Source: Pseudomonadota bacterium (GTDB lineage Bacteria; Pseudomonadota; Gammaproteobacteria; Burkholderiales; Burkholderiaceae_C). Taken from it: 64,000 bases of DNA. The notes below the pieces were generated by a model, which searched no databases, was not told the DNA's origin, and worked only from the letters and a program-made list of their open reading frames with translations. The stretch spans positions 1-64,000 of the forward strand of contig JAEZWW010000047.1 in assembly GCA_023442945.1 (NCBI GenBank). The letters are read 5' to 3'. Of the stretch, positions 43,580 through 51,619 are shown in pieces. Position numbers and translations under genes: made by a program. Positions within the stretch are counted from its first letter, which is position 1. The number at the start of each line of letters is the position of its first letter.

Positions 43580-43861
43580 TCAGTGCACCACCACCGGGTT
43601 CTGCGCCAGCTCGGCGTAGCCTTCCAGGGTGTCTTCCACTTCTTCCTGCGTGGGTGTGCTTTCCTGCCAGGCGGCAATGCGCTGCTGGAACATTTCCGCC
43701 CACAGACCGTCCAGGTACACCTCTTTGCCGGAGCGCTTGTCCACGATCTCGAATCCGTGGCGCGCCAGCGCTGGTGTACCCGCGGGCAGGTCGGCGCTGT
43801 CGGGCGCCTCTGGCAGCAGGTGGACGACCGCGAAGCTGTCGGAGTCGTAGAGCGTGTTCAT
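43580..43861 (-). CDS. DUF3567 family protein
   Basis: This 93-residue acidic cytoplasmic protein has the typical DUF3567 N-terminus (MNTLYDSDSFAVVHLLPE), the conserved core ARHGFEIVDKRSGKEVYLDG and the C-terminal helix QEEVEDTLEGYAELAQNPVV. The family is restricted to Betaproteobacteria as far as I recall and has no known function. ATG start; followed by its own terminator, so it is monocistronic. Upstream 160 bases separate it from the 3' end of the DUF3108 gene. Confidence 0.9.
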   Translation of the reverse strand: MNTLYDSDSFAVVHLLPEAPDSADLPAGTPALARHGFEIVDKRSGKEVYLDGLWAEMFQQRIAAWQESTPTQEEVEDTLEGYAELAQNPVVVH

Positions 43862-44020
43862 CGTGGGTGTGAGCCTTTCTCGCTAGGGCGCGAACCATTC
43901 GCACCCCGTACAGATAAGAACGCACGAGCCGTATTCAAGGTGTACGCAAGCGCCTACACCGCCTGTCAGCCGAGGGCTTTGCGCCCCTGGGGTGCGAAAA
44001 AAGCCCGAATAGGCCGCATT

Positions 44021-45172
44021 TCACGGCGGATTCGAGAGATTTTGTAAGCTGTGCTCCACCACGTCGCCCTGCGGGCCGGTGGTGCGCAGGCGCGCCGGCA
44101 GGTACTGCAGCGGCCGCGCCAGCCAGAGGGTGACGCTGGCCTCGTACGGACGGGTCGCCGCGTGGTGCAGCACGGCGCAGGGCACCGGCTGATCGCCGAC
44201 GGTCAGCGTTTCGTCGTCCAGCACGGTCCATTGCCAGGCATCGGCGTCGCGCGGGCCCGCCGTTTGCAGGGTGATTTGAGCACCCGGTGGGTAGCGGCCG
44301 GGCGTGGCGGCCAGCAGTGCGCCCAACTGCAGCACGGCGCTCAGGCGGTCCTGACCGCCGGGCGCCCAGGGCACGTCGGGCGTGTTGGCGCTGAAGCGGA
44401 TGCGGCCGCCCGCGGCGTCGAAATGGGCGGCGCGTTCGCTGCGCGCCCTGTCGGCAAAGCGCTCGGGCATCAAGCCGGTGGCGCTCACGCTGCCTTGGCT
44501 GCGCCAGGCGTGGGTGCGCTGCGACGTGTCGCCTTCGGTGTGCCAGGCGGCTTCGTAGCGCCCGCCGTTCGGGCGCCAGTCCAACGTGGAGCGTGCCGCG
44601 TACGGCAAACCGCGTGCCGTGCCTGAGACGGCGTAGCTCAGTGTGGCGGCGTCGGGCAGTTGGACGAGGGGCAAGTCGGCGGGCGCTGTTGGGGGTGCTG
44701 CGGGGCGCGCCTGGGGTGCGTCGGCCGCTTCTGAGGGGGGATGGCTGCTTTCAGCGGGCTGCGTTGCCGGTGCGGGGCCGGGGTCGACCGCGCCGACCGC
44801 TCGCCGCGGCGCGTCGGTTGACGGCGCAGAACGGGTCCCGTGTGTGCGGGCCAACGGCCGGGGCTTGCTGGCGGTGGGCCGGGCGGGCGCAAGGGGTAAG
44901 GCGCGACGGCGCGGCGCCGCCAGCGTCGGTGTGGAAGCCGGTCCTGGCGCCGAGAAGGTGTCCGCGGATGTTGCCGCCGCAGCCGCCAGGTCGGCGTCGG
45001 GCGCGGTTGGCAGCGTCACCGCCCGCGTCGACCAGGCCCGCACGGCGGGTTGCCCGCTGTCCAGCCGTCGCGGCGGTGCCAGCGTGGTCAGCACCAGCGC
45101 GTGCGCCAGCAACACGAGCGCGACCAGCCGCCACCAGGGCGGCGATGGGCGAAGGGGCGCGGCGATGGACAT
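44021..45172 (-). CDS. DUF3108 domain protein with N-terminal membrane anchor
   Basis: This 383-residue protein begins with an N-terminal membrane segment (WWRLVALVLLAHALVLTTLA, about residues 11-30). A Pro/Ala-rich linker of about 140 residues follows, then a DUF3108 beta-rich periplasmic domain (LSYAVSGTARGLPYAARSTL; YEAAWHTEGD; QDRLSAVLQLGALLAA). The TonB-like layout of anchor plus proline-rich linker suggests that it spans the periplasm. I chose the ATG giving MSIAAPLRPSP; the longer frame is arginine rich and reaches toward the divergent gene. Function unknown. Confidence 0.82.
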   Translation of the reverse strand: MSIAAPLRPSPPWWRLVALVLLAHALVLTTLAPPRRLDSGQPAVRAWSTRAVTLPTAPDADLAAAAATSADTFSAPGPASTPTLAAPRRRALPLAPARPTASKPRPLARTHGTRSAPSTDAPRRAVGAVDPGPAPATQPAESSHPPSEAADAPQARPAAPPTAPADLPLVQLPDAATLSYAVSGTARGLPYAARSTLDWRPNGGRYEAAWHTEGDTSQRTHAWRSQGSVSATGLMPERFADRARSERAAHFDAAGGRIRFSANTPDVPWAPGGQDRLSAVLQLGALLAATPGRYPPGAQITLQTAGPRDADAWQWTVLDDETLTVGDQPVPCAVLHHAATRPYEASVTLWLARPLQYLPARLRTTGPQGDVVEHSLQNLSNPP

Positions 45173-45384
45173 GTGGCGTCGGCGGAGGTGGCGAGCGCTG
45201 CACAGAACGGCGGCCCGGACGTCCGAGCCTCCGCTGGTCGGTGATCGGCTGGTCCGTAAGTCACCCGTCATCCTGTGACGATGCGCATCCCCTGTATCAT
45301 TTTCTGCTTATGTGGCGGCGCTCACCAGCCGCGTTTTTCACGGTACGGCGGCGCCCGTGCCGCCGGGCACCCACGCATTCCCTC

Positions 45385-46401
45385 ATGAAACTGGCCACTT
45401 TGAAAGACGGCTCGCGCGACGGTCAGCTGATCGTCGTCTCGCGCGACCTCGGCACCGCGCATTTCGCCACCGGCATCGCCTTGCGATTACAGCAAGCACT
45501 GGACGACTGGAACTTCATCGCGCCGCAGCTGCAGGATGTGTCCGACGCGCTCAATCAGGGCCGCGCGCGCCACGCCTTCCCGTTCGACCCCGCGCAGTGC
45601 ATGGCGCCGCTGCCGCGCGCCTACCAATGGCTGGACGGCTCGGCCTATTTGAACCACGTCGAGCTGGTGCGCGCCGCGGGCGGCAGCGACGTGCCCGAGC
45701 GCTTCTTCACCGAGCCGTTGATGTACCAGGGCGGCAGCGACGACCTGCAAGGCCCCTGCGACGACATCCTGTTCAGCGACGAAGCCTTCGGTATCGACTT
45801 CGAGGCCGAACTGGCTGTCATCACCGGCGACGTGCCCATGGGCGCCACGCCCGACGAAGGTCTGGACGCCGTGCGCCTGCTGATGCTTGCCAACGACGTC
45901 AGCCTGCGCCACCTGATCGCGGGCGAGGTCGAAACGCGTCTGGGCCTGGTGCAGGGCAAGCCGGCCACGGCCTTCGGCCCGGTCGCCGTCACCCCCGACG
46001 AGCTGGGCGAGACCTGGCAGGACGGGCGCGTGCACCTCACCGTGCAAACCAGTTGGAACGGCCGCAAGGTCGGGATGTGCGACGCCGGGCCGGACATGCG
46101 CTTTCACTTCGGCGAGTTGATCGCGCATGCCGCTCGCACCCGCCGCCTGCGCGCCGGCACCATCGTCGGCAGCGGCACGGTCAGCAACCCGGGTGTCGAA
46201 CAGAACGGCCGCCGCGAGTGGCCCAAGGGCTACGGCTGCATCGCCGAAAAGCGCGCCATGGAAATCCTGCAGGACGGCCAAGCGCAGACCGACTACATGA
46301 AGTTCGGCGATCGCGTGCGCATCGAGGTGCTTGGGCGCGATGGGCAGACGGTGTTCGGGGCGATTGAGCAGAAGGTCGAGCAGTACCCGGAGCAGTCGTA
46401 G
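45385..46401 (+). CDS. Fumarylacetoacetate hydrolase family protein
   Basis: This 338-residue FAH-fold enzyme differs from HpaG1/G2 in having the long N-terminal SH3-like part (MKLATLKDGSRDGQLIVVSR; YQWLDGSAYLNHVELVRAAG). The catalytic part includes IDFEAELAVITGDVPMGATP (metal-binding acids), LMLANDVSLRHLIAGE, GTIVGSGTVSNPGVEQNGRR and a terminal IEVLGRDGQTVFGAIEQ. In Burkholderiales such genes are often annotated as fumarylacetoacetase or 2-keto-4-pentenoate hydratase; the substrate is open. ATG start; divergent from the DUF3108 gene. Confidence 0.9.
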   Translation: MKLATLKDGSRDGQLIVVSRDLGTAHFATGIALRLQQALDDWNFIAPQLQDVSDALNQGRARHAFPFDPAQCMAPLPRAYQWLDGSAYLNHVELVRAAGGSDVPERFFTEPLMYQGGSDDLQGPCDDILFSDEAFGIDFEAELAVITGDVPMGATPDEGLDAVRLLMLANDVSLRHLIAGEVETRLGLVQGKPATAFGPVAVTPDELGETWQDGRVHLTVQTSWNGRKVGMCDAGPDMRFHFGELIAHAARTRRLRAGTIVGSGTVSNPGVEQNGRREWPKGYGCIAEKRAMEILQDGQAQTDYMKFGDRVRIEVLGRDGQTVFGAIEQKVEQYPEQS

Positions 46402-46428
46402 AGACCGCCAGGTGCTCGTCCGGGCTGC

Positions 46429-48411
46429 TCAATAAGCCGGTACTGCGCCCGTCTTGGCTGGGACGCCGTTGATCGCTGGACGCGGCGCTTTGCGCGCAGC
46501 GGCTGCCTTGATTTCGTTCACAAATGCCTGTTTCCAAAAAGGCTCGCGGGTGCCTTGGACCAGCTGGGGCCAAAAGCCAAAAACCAGGGAGCGTTCGCCG
46601 CGAACGATCAAGCCGTAGTTGCTCTCACCACCGACAGGCCGCCGCAGCAACCAATCGCGCAGCAGGCGCAATTTCGCGCGCACACCATGGGCTGGCGTGG
46701 GCAGCAACTTGGCTGCCAGCTCGAAGCCAGGTTGGGCTTCAAGTATGGCGTGGTTGGCGTACGACTTGCCGCCCATATCGACGGTGCGGCGCTCGCCTTG
46801 GTAGGCGAAGCTCGCTGGCCGCTGGTCCCAATAGATGCTCTTGATGCCAAACACGGCGTGCAACCAATCGTCGGTAGGCCTGCCGTCGTCGCTGAACTCA
46901 CCCAGCCGAAGATCCTGGATCAGCACACCGCCTGCTTCCCAGTAGGCTTTCAACTGCGCCTTGACCTCGGGTGGCAAGGCCGCTTGGTGAGGCACCATGA
47001 CAGCGTCGAACTGCCGCCGGAGGGTCTGCGCACCTTCGCGCAGCAGCTTTTCTCCAAACACCGAAACGGCGACGTCGGGCGTTTGTGACAGGGTCGTGTA
47101 CGCCTCGACCAAGGCGTCCTGGTGGATGTTGCGCCCATGCGAGCGCTCACCATGCCAGAAATAGAAATTCGACTTGGACGAAAACAAGCCAATCCGGGTC
47201 GATTTCGATTTCTCAGGCGCGGCCTTCGGCGGCGCGATTTTGATTTGGCGCATCAAATCAAAATCGACCGCTGAAGACAGGTTCGCTGAGCGAGGGACTT
47301 GAAACCCTCCCAGCTCGTATCCCACCACTTCCGGTATGGCAAGTGAGGACTCAATGGTTTGGCGAATGGTGGGAAGCAGGGCTTCGGTCTTGCCTTGCCG
47401 GACCCACCGCTCACCATAGGCGCCGACGAGGATTTGCTTGTACCCGCTGTTGGCCAAGTAGCTGGCCAACATGGGCAGCGTGTAGGGCGACGGCGTCAGC
47501 CCCCAACCATCATAAAAATTGAAGTCGATGACGGCGTAATCAAGGCACTTGGCGAGATCTTCCACCGCACCTGTCGCGTAAATCGCGTCGTGCGACGTGA
47601 AGGTTTCGCCGAAGTACGCGATGACTTTGGCGTTGTGTGCGCGGATCAGGCCAGCGTAATGGCACGTGGCATCAATGACTTGGGCTTCCCGAAACTTTCG
47701 GTGGCTGGTGAGAAGGGGTTCGACTTTAGGGTGCGCTTGGCCGATCTCATTGTTGTAGTTGATGACGGGCATCTCTGCGTTGAACTGCTTGCGGAACGCC
47801 GCCAGCGATTCCGGACTGTAGTCGCGCCAGGTGTAACCGGTCTGGCCAAATTTGATCTCGAACTCTTCCTGCAATCCAATGGCAAACGCAAAAATGGCGT
47901 TGCCGTGGCGTTGTTTGAAATGCCGGCTGGCGTTTTCGACGAAGCGCGACGTATACCGGCGCGCGGTCGGGTTCGTGAGCTGCACTTGCTGCGTCAGATT
48001 GCCCGAGAAGTCACGACTGAGCGTCTGAAGGTGACTGGCCAAGTACCACGGCGGCACCACCGAGCGCTGCGTCAACGCGCCGCTGTCATCGAAGTACGCG
48101 CGCCCCCCGAAATCCAGCATGAGGATGACGCCAAATCCATCCCGAGCCAGCTTGTCAATCTGCGCGTCGAACTTGTCGTAGCGGAACACGCCCTCACTGA
48201 CTTCGACGTCCGTCCACGGGACAGCCATGGTCACGTAATTGATGCCAACGGCTCGAAGCGATTTGGTGATGTCCGGTTGCTGAGCGAAGTCCCACGGAAA
48301 CAGAAGCATCGTCGAAATAGGCGGCGGCTTCGCTGCAACCCAAGCGGGGGCAAGCAAAAAGAGCAGGCACAACGCCCGCGCGCATTGACGCGCAACGGAA
48401 ATCAGAGACAC
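46429..48411 (-). CDS. Exported glycoside-hydrolase-like protein (GH42-type architecture)
   Basis: This is a 660-residue secreted protein. A signal peptide (about residues 1-27, APAWVAA) precedes a TIM-barrel-like domain (TMLLFPWDFAQQPDITKSL; NYVTMAVPWTDVEVSEGVF; GVILMLDFGGRAYFD; FAFAIGLQEEFEIKFG). An alpha/beta domain at about 400-560 (VSVFGEKLLREGAQTLRR; QLKAYWEAGGVLIQDLRLG) resembles the trimerisation domain of GH42 beta-galactosidases. Catalytic acids are uncertain (the Glu pair in QEEFE is a candidate). The start is GTG with AAGG upstream, 9 bases after the thiL stop. Codon third positions are visibly richer in A/T than in all neighbours, suggesting acquisition by transfer. Confidence 0.65.
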   Translation of the reverse strand: MSLISVARQCARALCLLFLLAPAWVAAKPPPISTMLLFPWDFAQQPDITKSLRAVGINYVTMAVPWTDVEVSEGVFRYDKFDAQIDKLARDGFGVILMLDFGGRAYFDDSGALTQRSVVPPWYLASHLQTLSRDFSGNLTQQVQLTNPTARRYTSRFVENASRHFKQRHGNAIFAFAIGLQEEFEIKFGQTGYTWRDYSPESLAAFRKQFNAEMPVINYNNEIGQAHPKVEPLLTSHRKFREAQVIDATCHYAGLIRAHNAKVIAYFGETFTSHDAIYATGAVEDLAKCLDYAVIDFNFYDGWGLTPSPYTLPMLASYLANSGYKQILVGAYGERWVRQGKTEALLPTIRQTIESSLAIPEVVGYELGGFQVPRSANLSSAVDFDLMRQIKIAPPKAAPEKSKSTRIGLFSSKSNFYFWHGERSHGRNIHQDALVEAYTTLSQTPDVAVSVFGEKLLREGAQTLRRQFDAVMVPHQAALPPEVKAQLKAYWEAGGVLIQDLRLGEFSDDGRPTDDWLHAVFGIKSIYWDQRPASFAYQGERRTVDMGGKSYANHAILEAQPGFELAAKLLPTPAHGVRAKLRLLRDWLLRRPVGGESNYGLIVRGERSLVFGFWPQLVQGTREPFWKQAFVNEIKAAAARKAPRPAINGVPAKTGAVPAY

Positions 48412-48420
48412 AGCGAACCT

Positions 48421-49461
48421 TCAGGCGAAATGGTCGAAGGATTGCGATTGCACGGCTTGGCGACGACCGCTCGCGTCGGTGAACCAGAGCCCCGTCTCGT
48501 TGACGATACGTCCGATCCTCCGCAGGGAAAGACTTAGCTCCGCCGCGACAGCCTGGAGTACGGACCGTGCAGCCACGGAAGCTGTAAATGATAGTTCGTA
48601 ATCGTCACCACCAGACAAAATATGCGACAGAGCGTAAGTTCCGGGGCTGGTCTCACCGGAGACATTCGGCCATTCCCACTGAGGTCCAAGCGTTGCCAGG
48701 ACGGCACAGTCCAACTCAGCGCCCACCGCGCTGGCCCGCAAGATATGCCCCAAATCCCCCGCAAGACCGTCGCTCAAGTCCATGGCGCTGGTCGCAATCC
48801 CACGCAGCGCCAGGCCGAGCGCGACACGCGGGGTGGGGCGTTCCAGCCGCTGGCGCAGCGCGGCCAGTCGATCAGGCAGCAGCGTCAGCTCGCCTTGCAG
48901 CGCCAGCAAGGCCAAGCGCGCTTCGCCCAGGGTGCCGCTAACCCAGATGTCGTCGCCGGGTCGGGCGCCGTCGCGGCGCAGGGCTTGGCCGGTGGGGACC
49001 TGGCCGAAGACGGTGATGCAGATGTTGAGTGGGCCGGCGGTGGTGTCGCCGCCGATCAGGGTGCAGTGGTGTTCGTCGGCCAGGGCGAACAGGCCTTGGG
49101 CGAACGCGCTCATCCAGGCGTCGTCAGCGGCGCGTTCGGGCGGCAGGGCCAGGGCCAGGGTGAAAGCCAGGGGTTCGGCGCCCATGGCGGCCAGGTCGCT
49201 CAGGTTGACGGCCAGGGCCTTGTGGCCGAGCGCGGCGGGGTCGACGTCGGGGAAGAAGTGCCGGCCTTCGACCAGCATGTCGGTGCTGATGGCCAGTTGC
49301 TGGCCGGGCGCGGGGGTGAGCAGGGCGCAGTCGTCGCCGATGCCCAGGGCGATGGGCGACGTGTTGAATGCTATTGAATCGGTAGCTGGTTGCGCAGACG
49401 GTTGTAGGGCGGGAGGCGTATTTCGCTTGAAATAGCGCGCGATCAGGTCGAATTCGCCCAC
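48421..49461 (-). CDS. thiL: Thiamine-monophosphate kinase
   Basis: ThiL phosphorylates thiamine phosphate to thiamine diphosphate. The 346-residue protein has LGIGDDCALLTPAPGQQLAI, MLVEGRHFFPDVDPAALGHK, VNLSDLAAMGAEPLAFTLAL, TLIGGDTTAGPLNI and SAMDLSDGLAGDLGHIL, so it is intact. The start is GTG (MGEFDLIARYF). Residues about 9-32 (KRNTPPALQPSAQPATDSIA) come from a type-1 repeat and lengthen the loop before the metal-binding GDD. The last 80-90 codons are clearly A/T richer than the rest and match the composition of the following gene, so the 3' end may be of foreign origin. Confidence 0.92.
   Translation of the reverse strand: MGEFDLIARYFKRNTPPALQPSAQPATDSIAFNTSPIALGIGDDCALLTPAPGQQLAISTDMLVEGRHFFPDVDPAALGHKALAVNLSDLAAMGAEPLAFTLALALPPERAADDAWMSAFAQGLFALADEHHCTLIGGDTTAGPLNICITVFGQVPTGQALRRDGARPGDDIWVSGTLGEARLALLALQGELTLLPDRLAALRQRLERPTPRVALGLALRGIATSAMDLSDGLAGDLGHILRASAVGAELDCAVLATLGPQWEWPNVSGETSPGTYALSHILSGGDDYELSFTASVAARSVLQAVAAELSLSLRRIGRIVNETGLWFTDASGRRQAVQSQSFDHFA
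49367..49435 (+). repeat. Dispersed repeat type 1, copy 19 (inside thiL)
   Basis: GCTATTGAATCGGTAGC, TGGTTGCGCAGACGG, TTGTAGGGCGGGAGGC, ATTTCGCTTGAAAT. All three blocks are present. It is in frame (antisense) near the 5' end of thiL. Confidence 0.9.
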
Positions 49462-49498
49462 GCTGGCCGTCCGTCGCCTGTTCGCCGCGGACCCGCGC

Positions 49499-50347
49499 TC
49501 AGCGGCCGCCGAACACGTTCGCGCGCTCGCGCACACGGGCGACGCCATCGGTCAGGCGGCGCATGCGGCCGGCGCGGCGGGCGGCGGCTTTCAGGAAGGA
49601 CATCATCAGCGGGCCGCTGTCCAGCGCTTCCAGCGGCTCGGCCTGGCCGGCCAGGTGGAATTCGGGGTGCCACTGCACGCCGACCACGAAGGGGTAGCTG
49701 GTGTGGCGGATAGCTTCGGGCACGCGGTCGATGGGGCTGCGCGCCTCGATCACCAGGCCGCGGCCCAATTCGTCCACGCACTGGTGGTGGATGCTGGTGA
49801 CGCGCTGGGGCTCATACCCGTAGATGTCGGACAGCAGCGAGCCGGGCACGAAGTGCACTTCGTGCGTCAGGCGGTCGTAGGTGACGGTGTCCTGGTGCGG
49901 GATGGCGCCGGGCCACAGCGAGGGAATGTCCTGCACCAGCGTGCCGCCAAAGTACACGTTCAGCAGTTGGGCGCCGCGGCAGATGCCCAGCACCGGCTTG
50001 CCCGCGCCGATGAAGCCGCGCAGCAGGTCCAGCTCGTATTCGTCACGGATCGGGTCGGCCTCGGGGTCGGTCTTCCAGGGCTTGGCGCCGTAGGTTTCGG
50101 CGCTGATGTCGACGCCGCCTTGCAGCACCAGGCCGTCCAGGTTTTCCACCAGGTCGGCGGTGGGCGGGCGCTTGCGCAGCGTCGGCGTACGCTGGTCGAT
50201 GAAGGGAATCATCAGCGCGACCACGCCGTAATTCATGATCCAGTGCGCCATGTTGCTCTCGAGGTACTGCAGCCGTTTGAGCGGCAGTCCGAGGCCGGGC
50301 GGTGGCGCGTGCAACAGACGGGCGGAGATGCCGATGCGCAAGGTCAT
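49499..50347 (-). CDS. Class I glutamine-amidotransferase-like hydrolase (PuuD/peptidase C26 type)
   Basis: This 282-residue protein is of the gamma-glutamyl-GABA hydrolase family. The nucleophile cysteine is in KPVLGICRGAQLLNVYFGG and the catalytic His/Glu in FVVGVQWHPEFHLAG. GLVLQGGVDISAETYG and TSIHHQCVDELGRGL are family typical. It would hydrolyse gamma-glutamyl amides. Upstream, in the same direction, is a ybdK-like glutamate-cysteine-ligase-type gene, so the two could handle related gamma-glutamyl compounds (inference). ATG start; thiL begins 37 bases downstream. Confidence 0.88.
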   Translation of the reverse strand: MTLRIGISARLLHAPPPGLGLPLKRLQYLESNMAHWIMNYGVVALMIPFIDQRTPTLRKRPPTADLVENLDGLVLQGGVDISAETYGAKPWKTDPEADPIRDEYELDLLRGFIGAGKPVLGICRGAQLLNVYFGGTLVQDIPSLWPGAIPHQDTVTYDRLTHEVHFVPGSLLSDIYGYEPQRVTSIHHQCVDELGRGLVIEARSPIDRVPEAIRHTSYPFVVGVQWHPEFHLAGQAEPLEALDSGPLMMSFLKAAARRAGRMRRLTDGVARVRERANVFGGR

Positions 50348-50500
50348 GGTGGGAGATTGTGACGCGAAACGCGGGACCTTGTCAGACGATCGCGCGGCGG
50401 CCCGGGTTCCGGCCGGCCTGTGTGCAAGCGTGACAGGCCGACGCGGATGGCCCGGGTGCGCTGCGCACGCTCTGTTCGGCCCCAGTTCTCTGGCGCTTCT

Positions 50501-51619
50501 TCAGCGGCCGCGAAAGCGCAGGCTGGCCTGGCGGATCACCTCGCCCAGCAGGTGTTCATGCGCCTGGCGTTCGCGCAGCCAGCGCGCGTCGTTGCGGTCG
50601 TCGGTGACGACCTGGCGCAGCGCGGCCAGGGCGCCATCGGCCATGCGACCGTTGGCAAAGGGCGCCAGCCGGTCCATGGTGGCCAGAAGGTGGTCGCGCA
50701 GCGGCAGGTGCTCGCCCATGGCCGGGTCGACGTAGACCGCGTCCAGCCCGAAGCGGCAGGCTTGAAAGCGGTTGTAGCTGTAGACCAGGTAATCGTCTTC
50801 CACCGGCGTGAAGGGGCGTTCGTTCTGGAACCAGGCGGCCAGGGACTGCACCAGGCCGGCCAGCGCAGCCGCGCGCTCCACGGTCAGCGGCGTGTCGAAC
50901 ACGCGCACTTCGATCGTGCCGTACTCGGGCTTGGGGCGGATGTCCCAGTAAAAGTCCTTCATGCTCTTGACGACGCCGGTTTGGGTCATCTTGTCGAAGT
51001 ACTGCTCGAACTCGGCCCAGGTCAGCAGGCAGGGCGCGCGGCCCGACAGCGGGAAGGCGAAGACCGAGTTGAGGCGTGCTGAATCGAACGCCGTGTCCTG
51101 CGCCTGCACGTAAGGGCTGGACGCCGCCAGCGCGATGAAGTGCGGGATGTAGCGCGACATGCAGTGCAGCGTGTACAGCGCGGAATCGGCGTCCGGGCAC
51201 CCCACGTGCACGTGCTGGCCGAAGATGGTGAACTGCTTGGTCAGGTAGCCGTACAGCTGCGACAGCTGGTGAAAGCGCGGCTTGTCGTAGATGCGCTGCT
51301 GGTGCCACTGCTGGAAGGGGTGCGTGCCGCCGCCCACCACCGCAATGCCCAGCTTGTCGGCGCACTGCACCAGCGCGTCGCGGATCTGCTGCAGCTGGCC
51401 CAGCGCCTCCTGCCAAGTGTGGCAGACGCCGGTCGAGATCTCGATCATGCCGGCCGTCATCTCGGGCACCACGCTGCCAGGCAGTTCGCGCTTGGCCATC
51501 AGCCGCAGCATGTCGTCGGCGTAGTGCGTCAGGTTGTAGTCGTGCGTGTTGACCAGCTGCAGCTCCAGCTCCACGCCGATCGTCAGGGCTTCGGATTGGC
51601 CGAAGGGCTCCAGGCTCAT
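50501..51619 (-). CDS. YbdK-type carboxylate-amine ligase (GCS2 family)
   Basis: This 372-residue ATP-dependent carboxylate-amine ligase belongs to the glutamate-cysteine ligase type 2 family. Motifs: LTIGVELELQLVNTHDYNLT (metal-binding Glu), PEMTAGMIEISTGVCHTWQE, GGGTHPFQQWHQQRI, FTIFGQHVHVGCPDADSALY and DIRPKPEYGTIEVRVFDTPL. E. coli YbdK has weak gamma-glutamylcysteine synthetase activity; the physiological product here is not known. Its ATG overlaps the stop of the antiporter gene upstream, so both are cotranslated. Confidence 0.92.
   Translation of the reverse strand: MSLEPFGQSEALTIGVELELQLVNTHDYNLTHYADDMLRLMAKRELPGSVVPEMTAGMIEISTGVCHTWQEALGQLQQIRDALVQCADKLGIAVVGGGTHPFQQWHQQRIYDKPRFHQLSQLYGYLTKQFTIFGQHVHVGCPDADSALYTLHCMSRYIPHFIALAASSPYVQAQDTAFDSARLNSVFAFPLSGRAPCLLTWAEFEQYFDKMTQTGVVKSMKDFYWDIRPKPEYGTIEVRVFDTPLTVERAAALAGLVQSLAAWFQNERPFTPVEDDYLVYSYNRFQACRFGLDAVYVDPAMGEHLPLRDHLLATMDRLAPFANGRMADGALAALRQVVTDDRNDARWLRERQAHEHLLGEVIRQASLRFRGR

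Noticed and set aside
44593..45384. N-terminal extension of the FAH-family gene at 45385 by about 260 codons
   Set aside because: The extension is antisense to the DUF3108 gene, arginine-rich and not FAH-like; the ATG at 45385 gives the family N-terminus.
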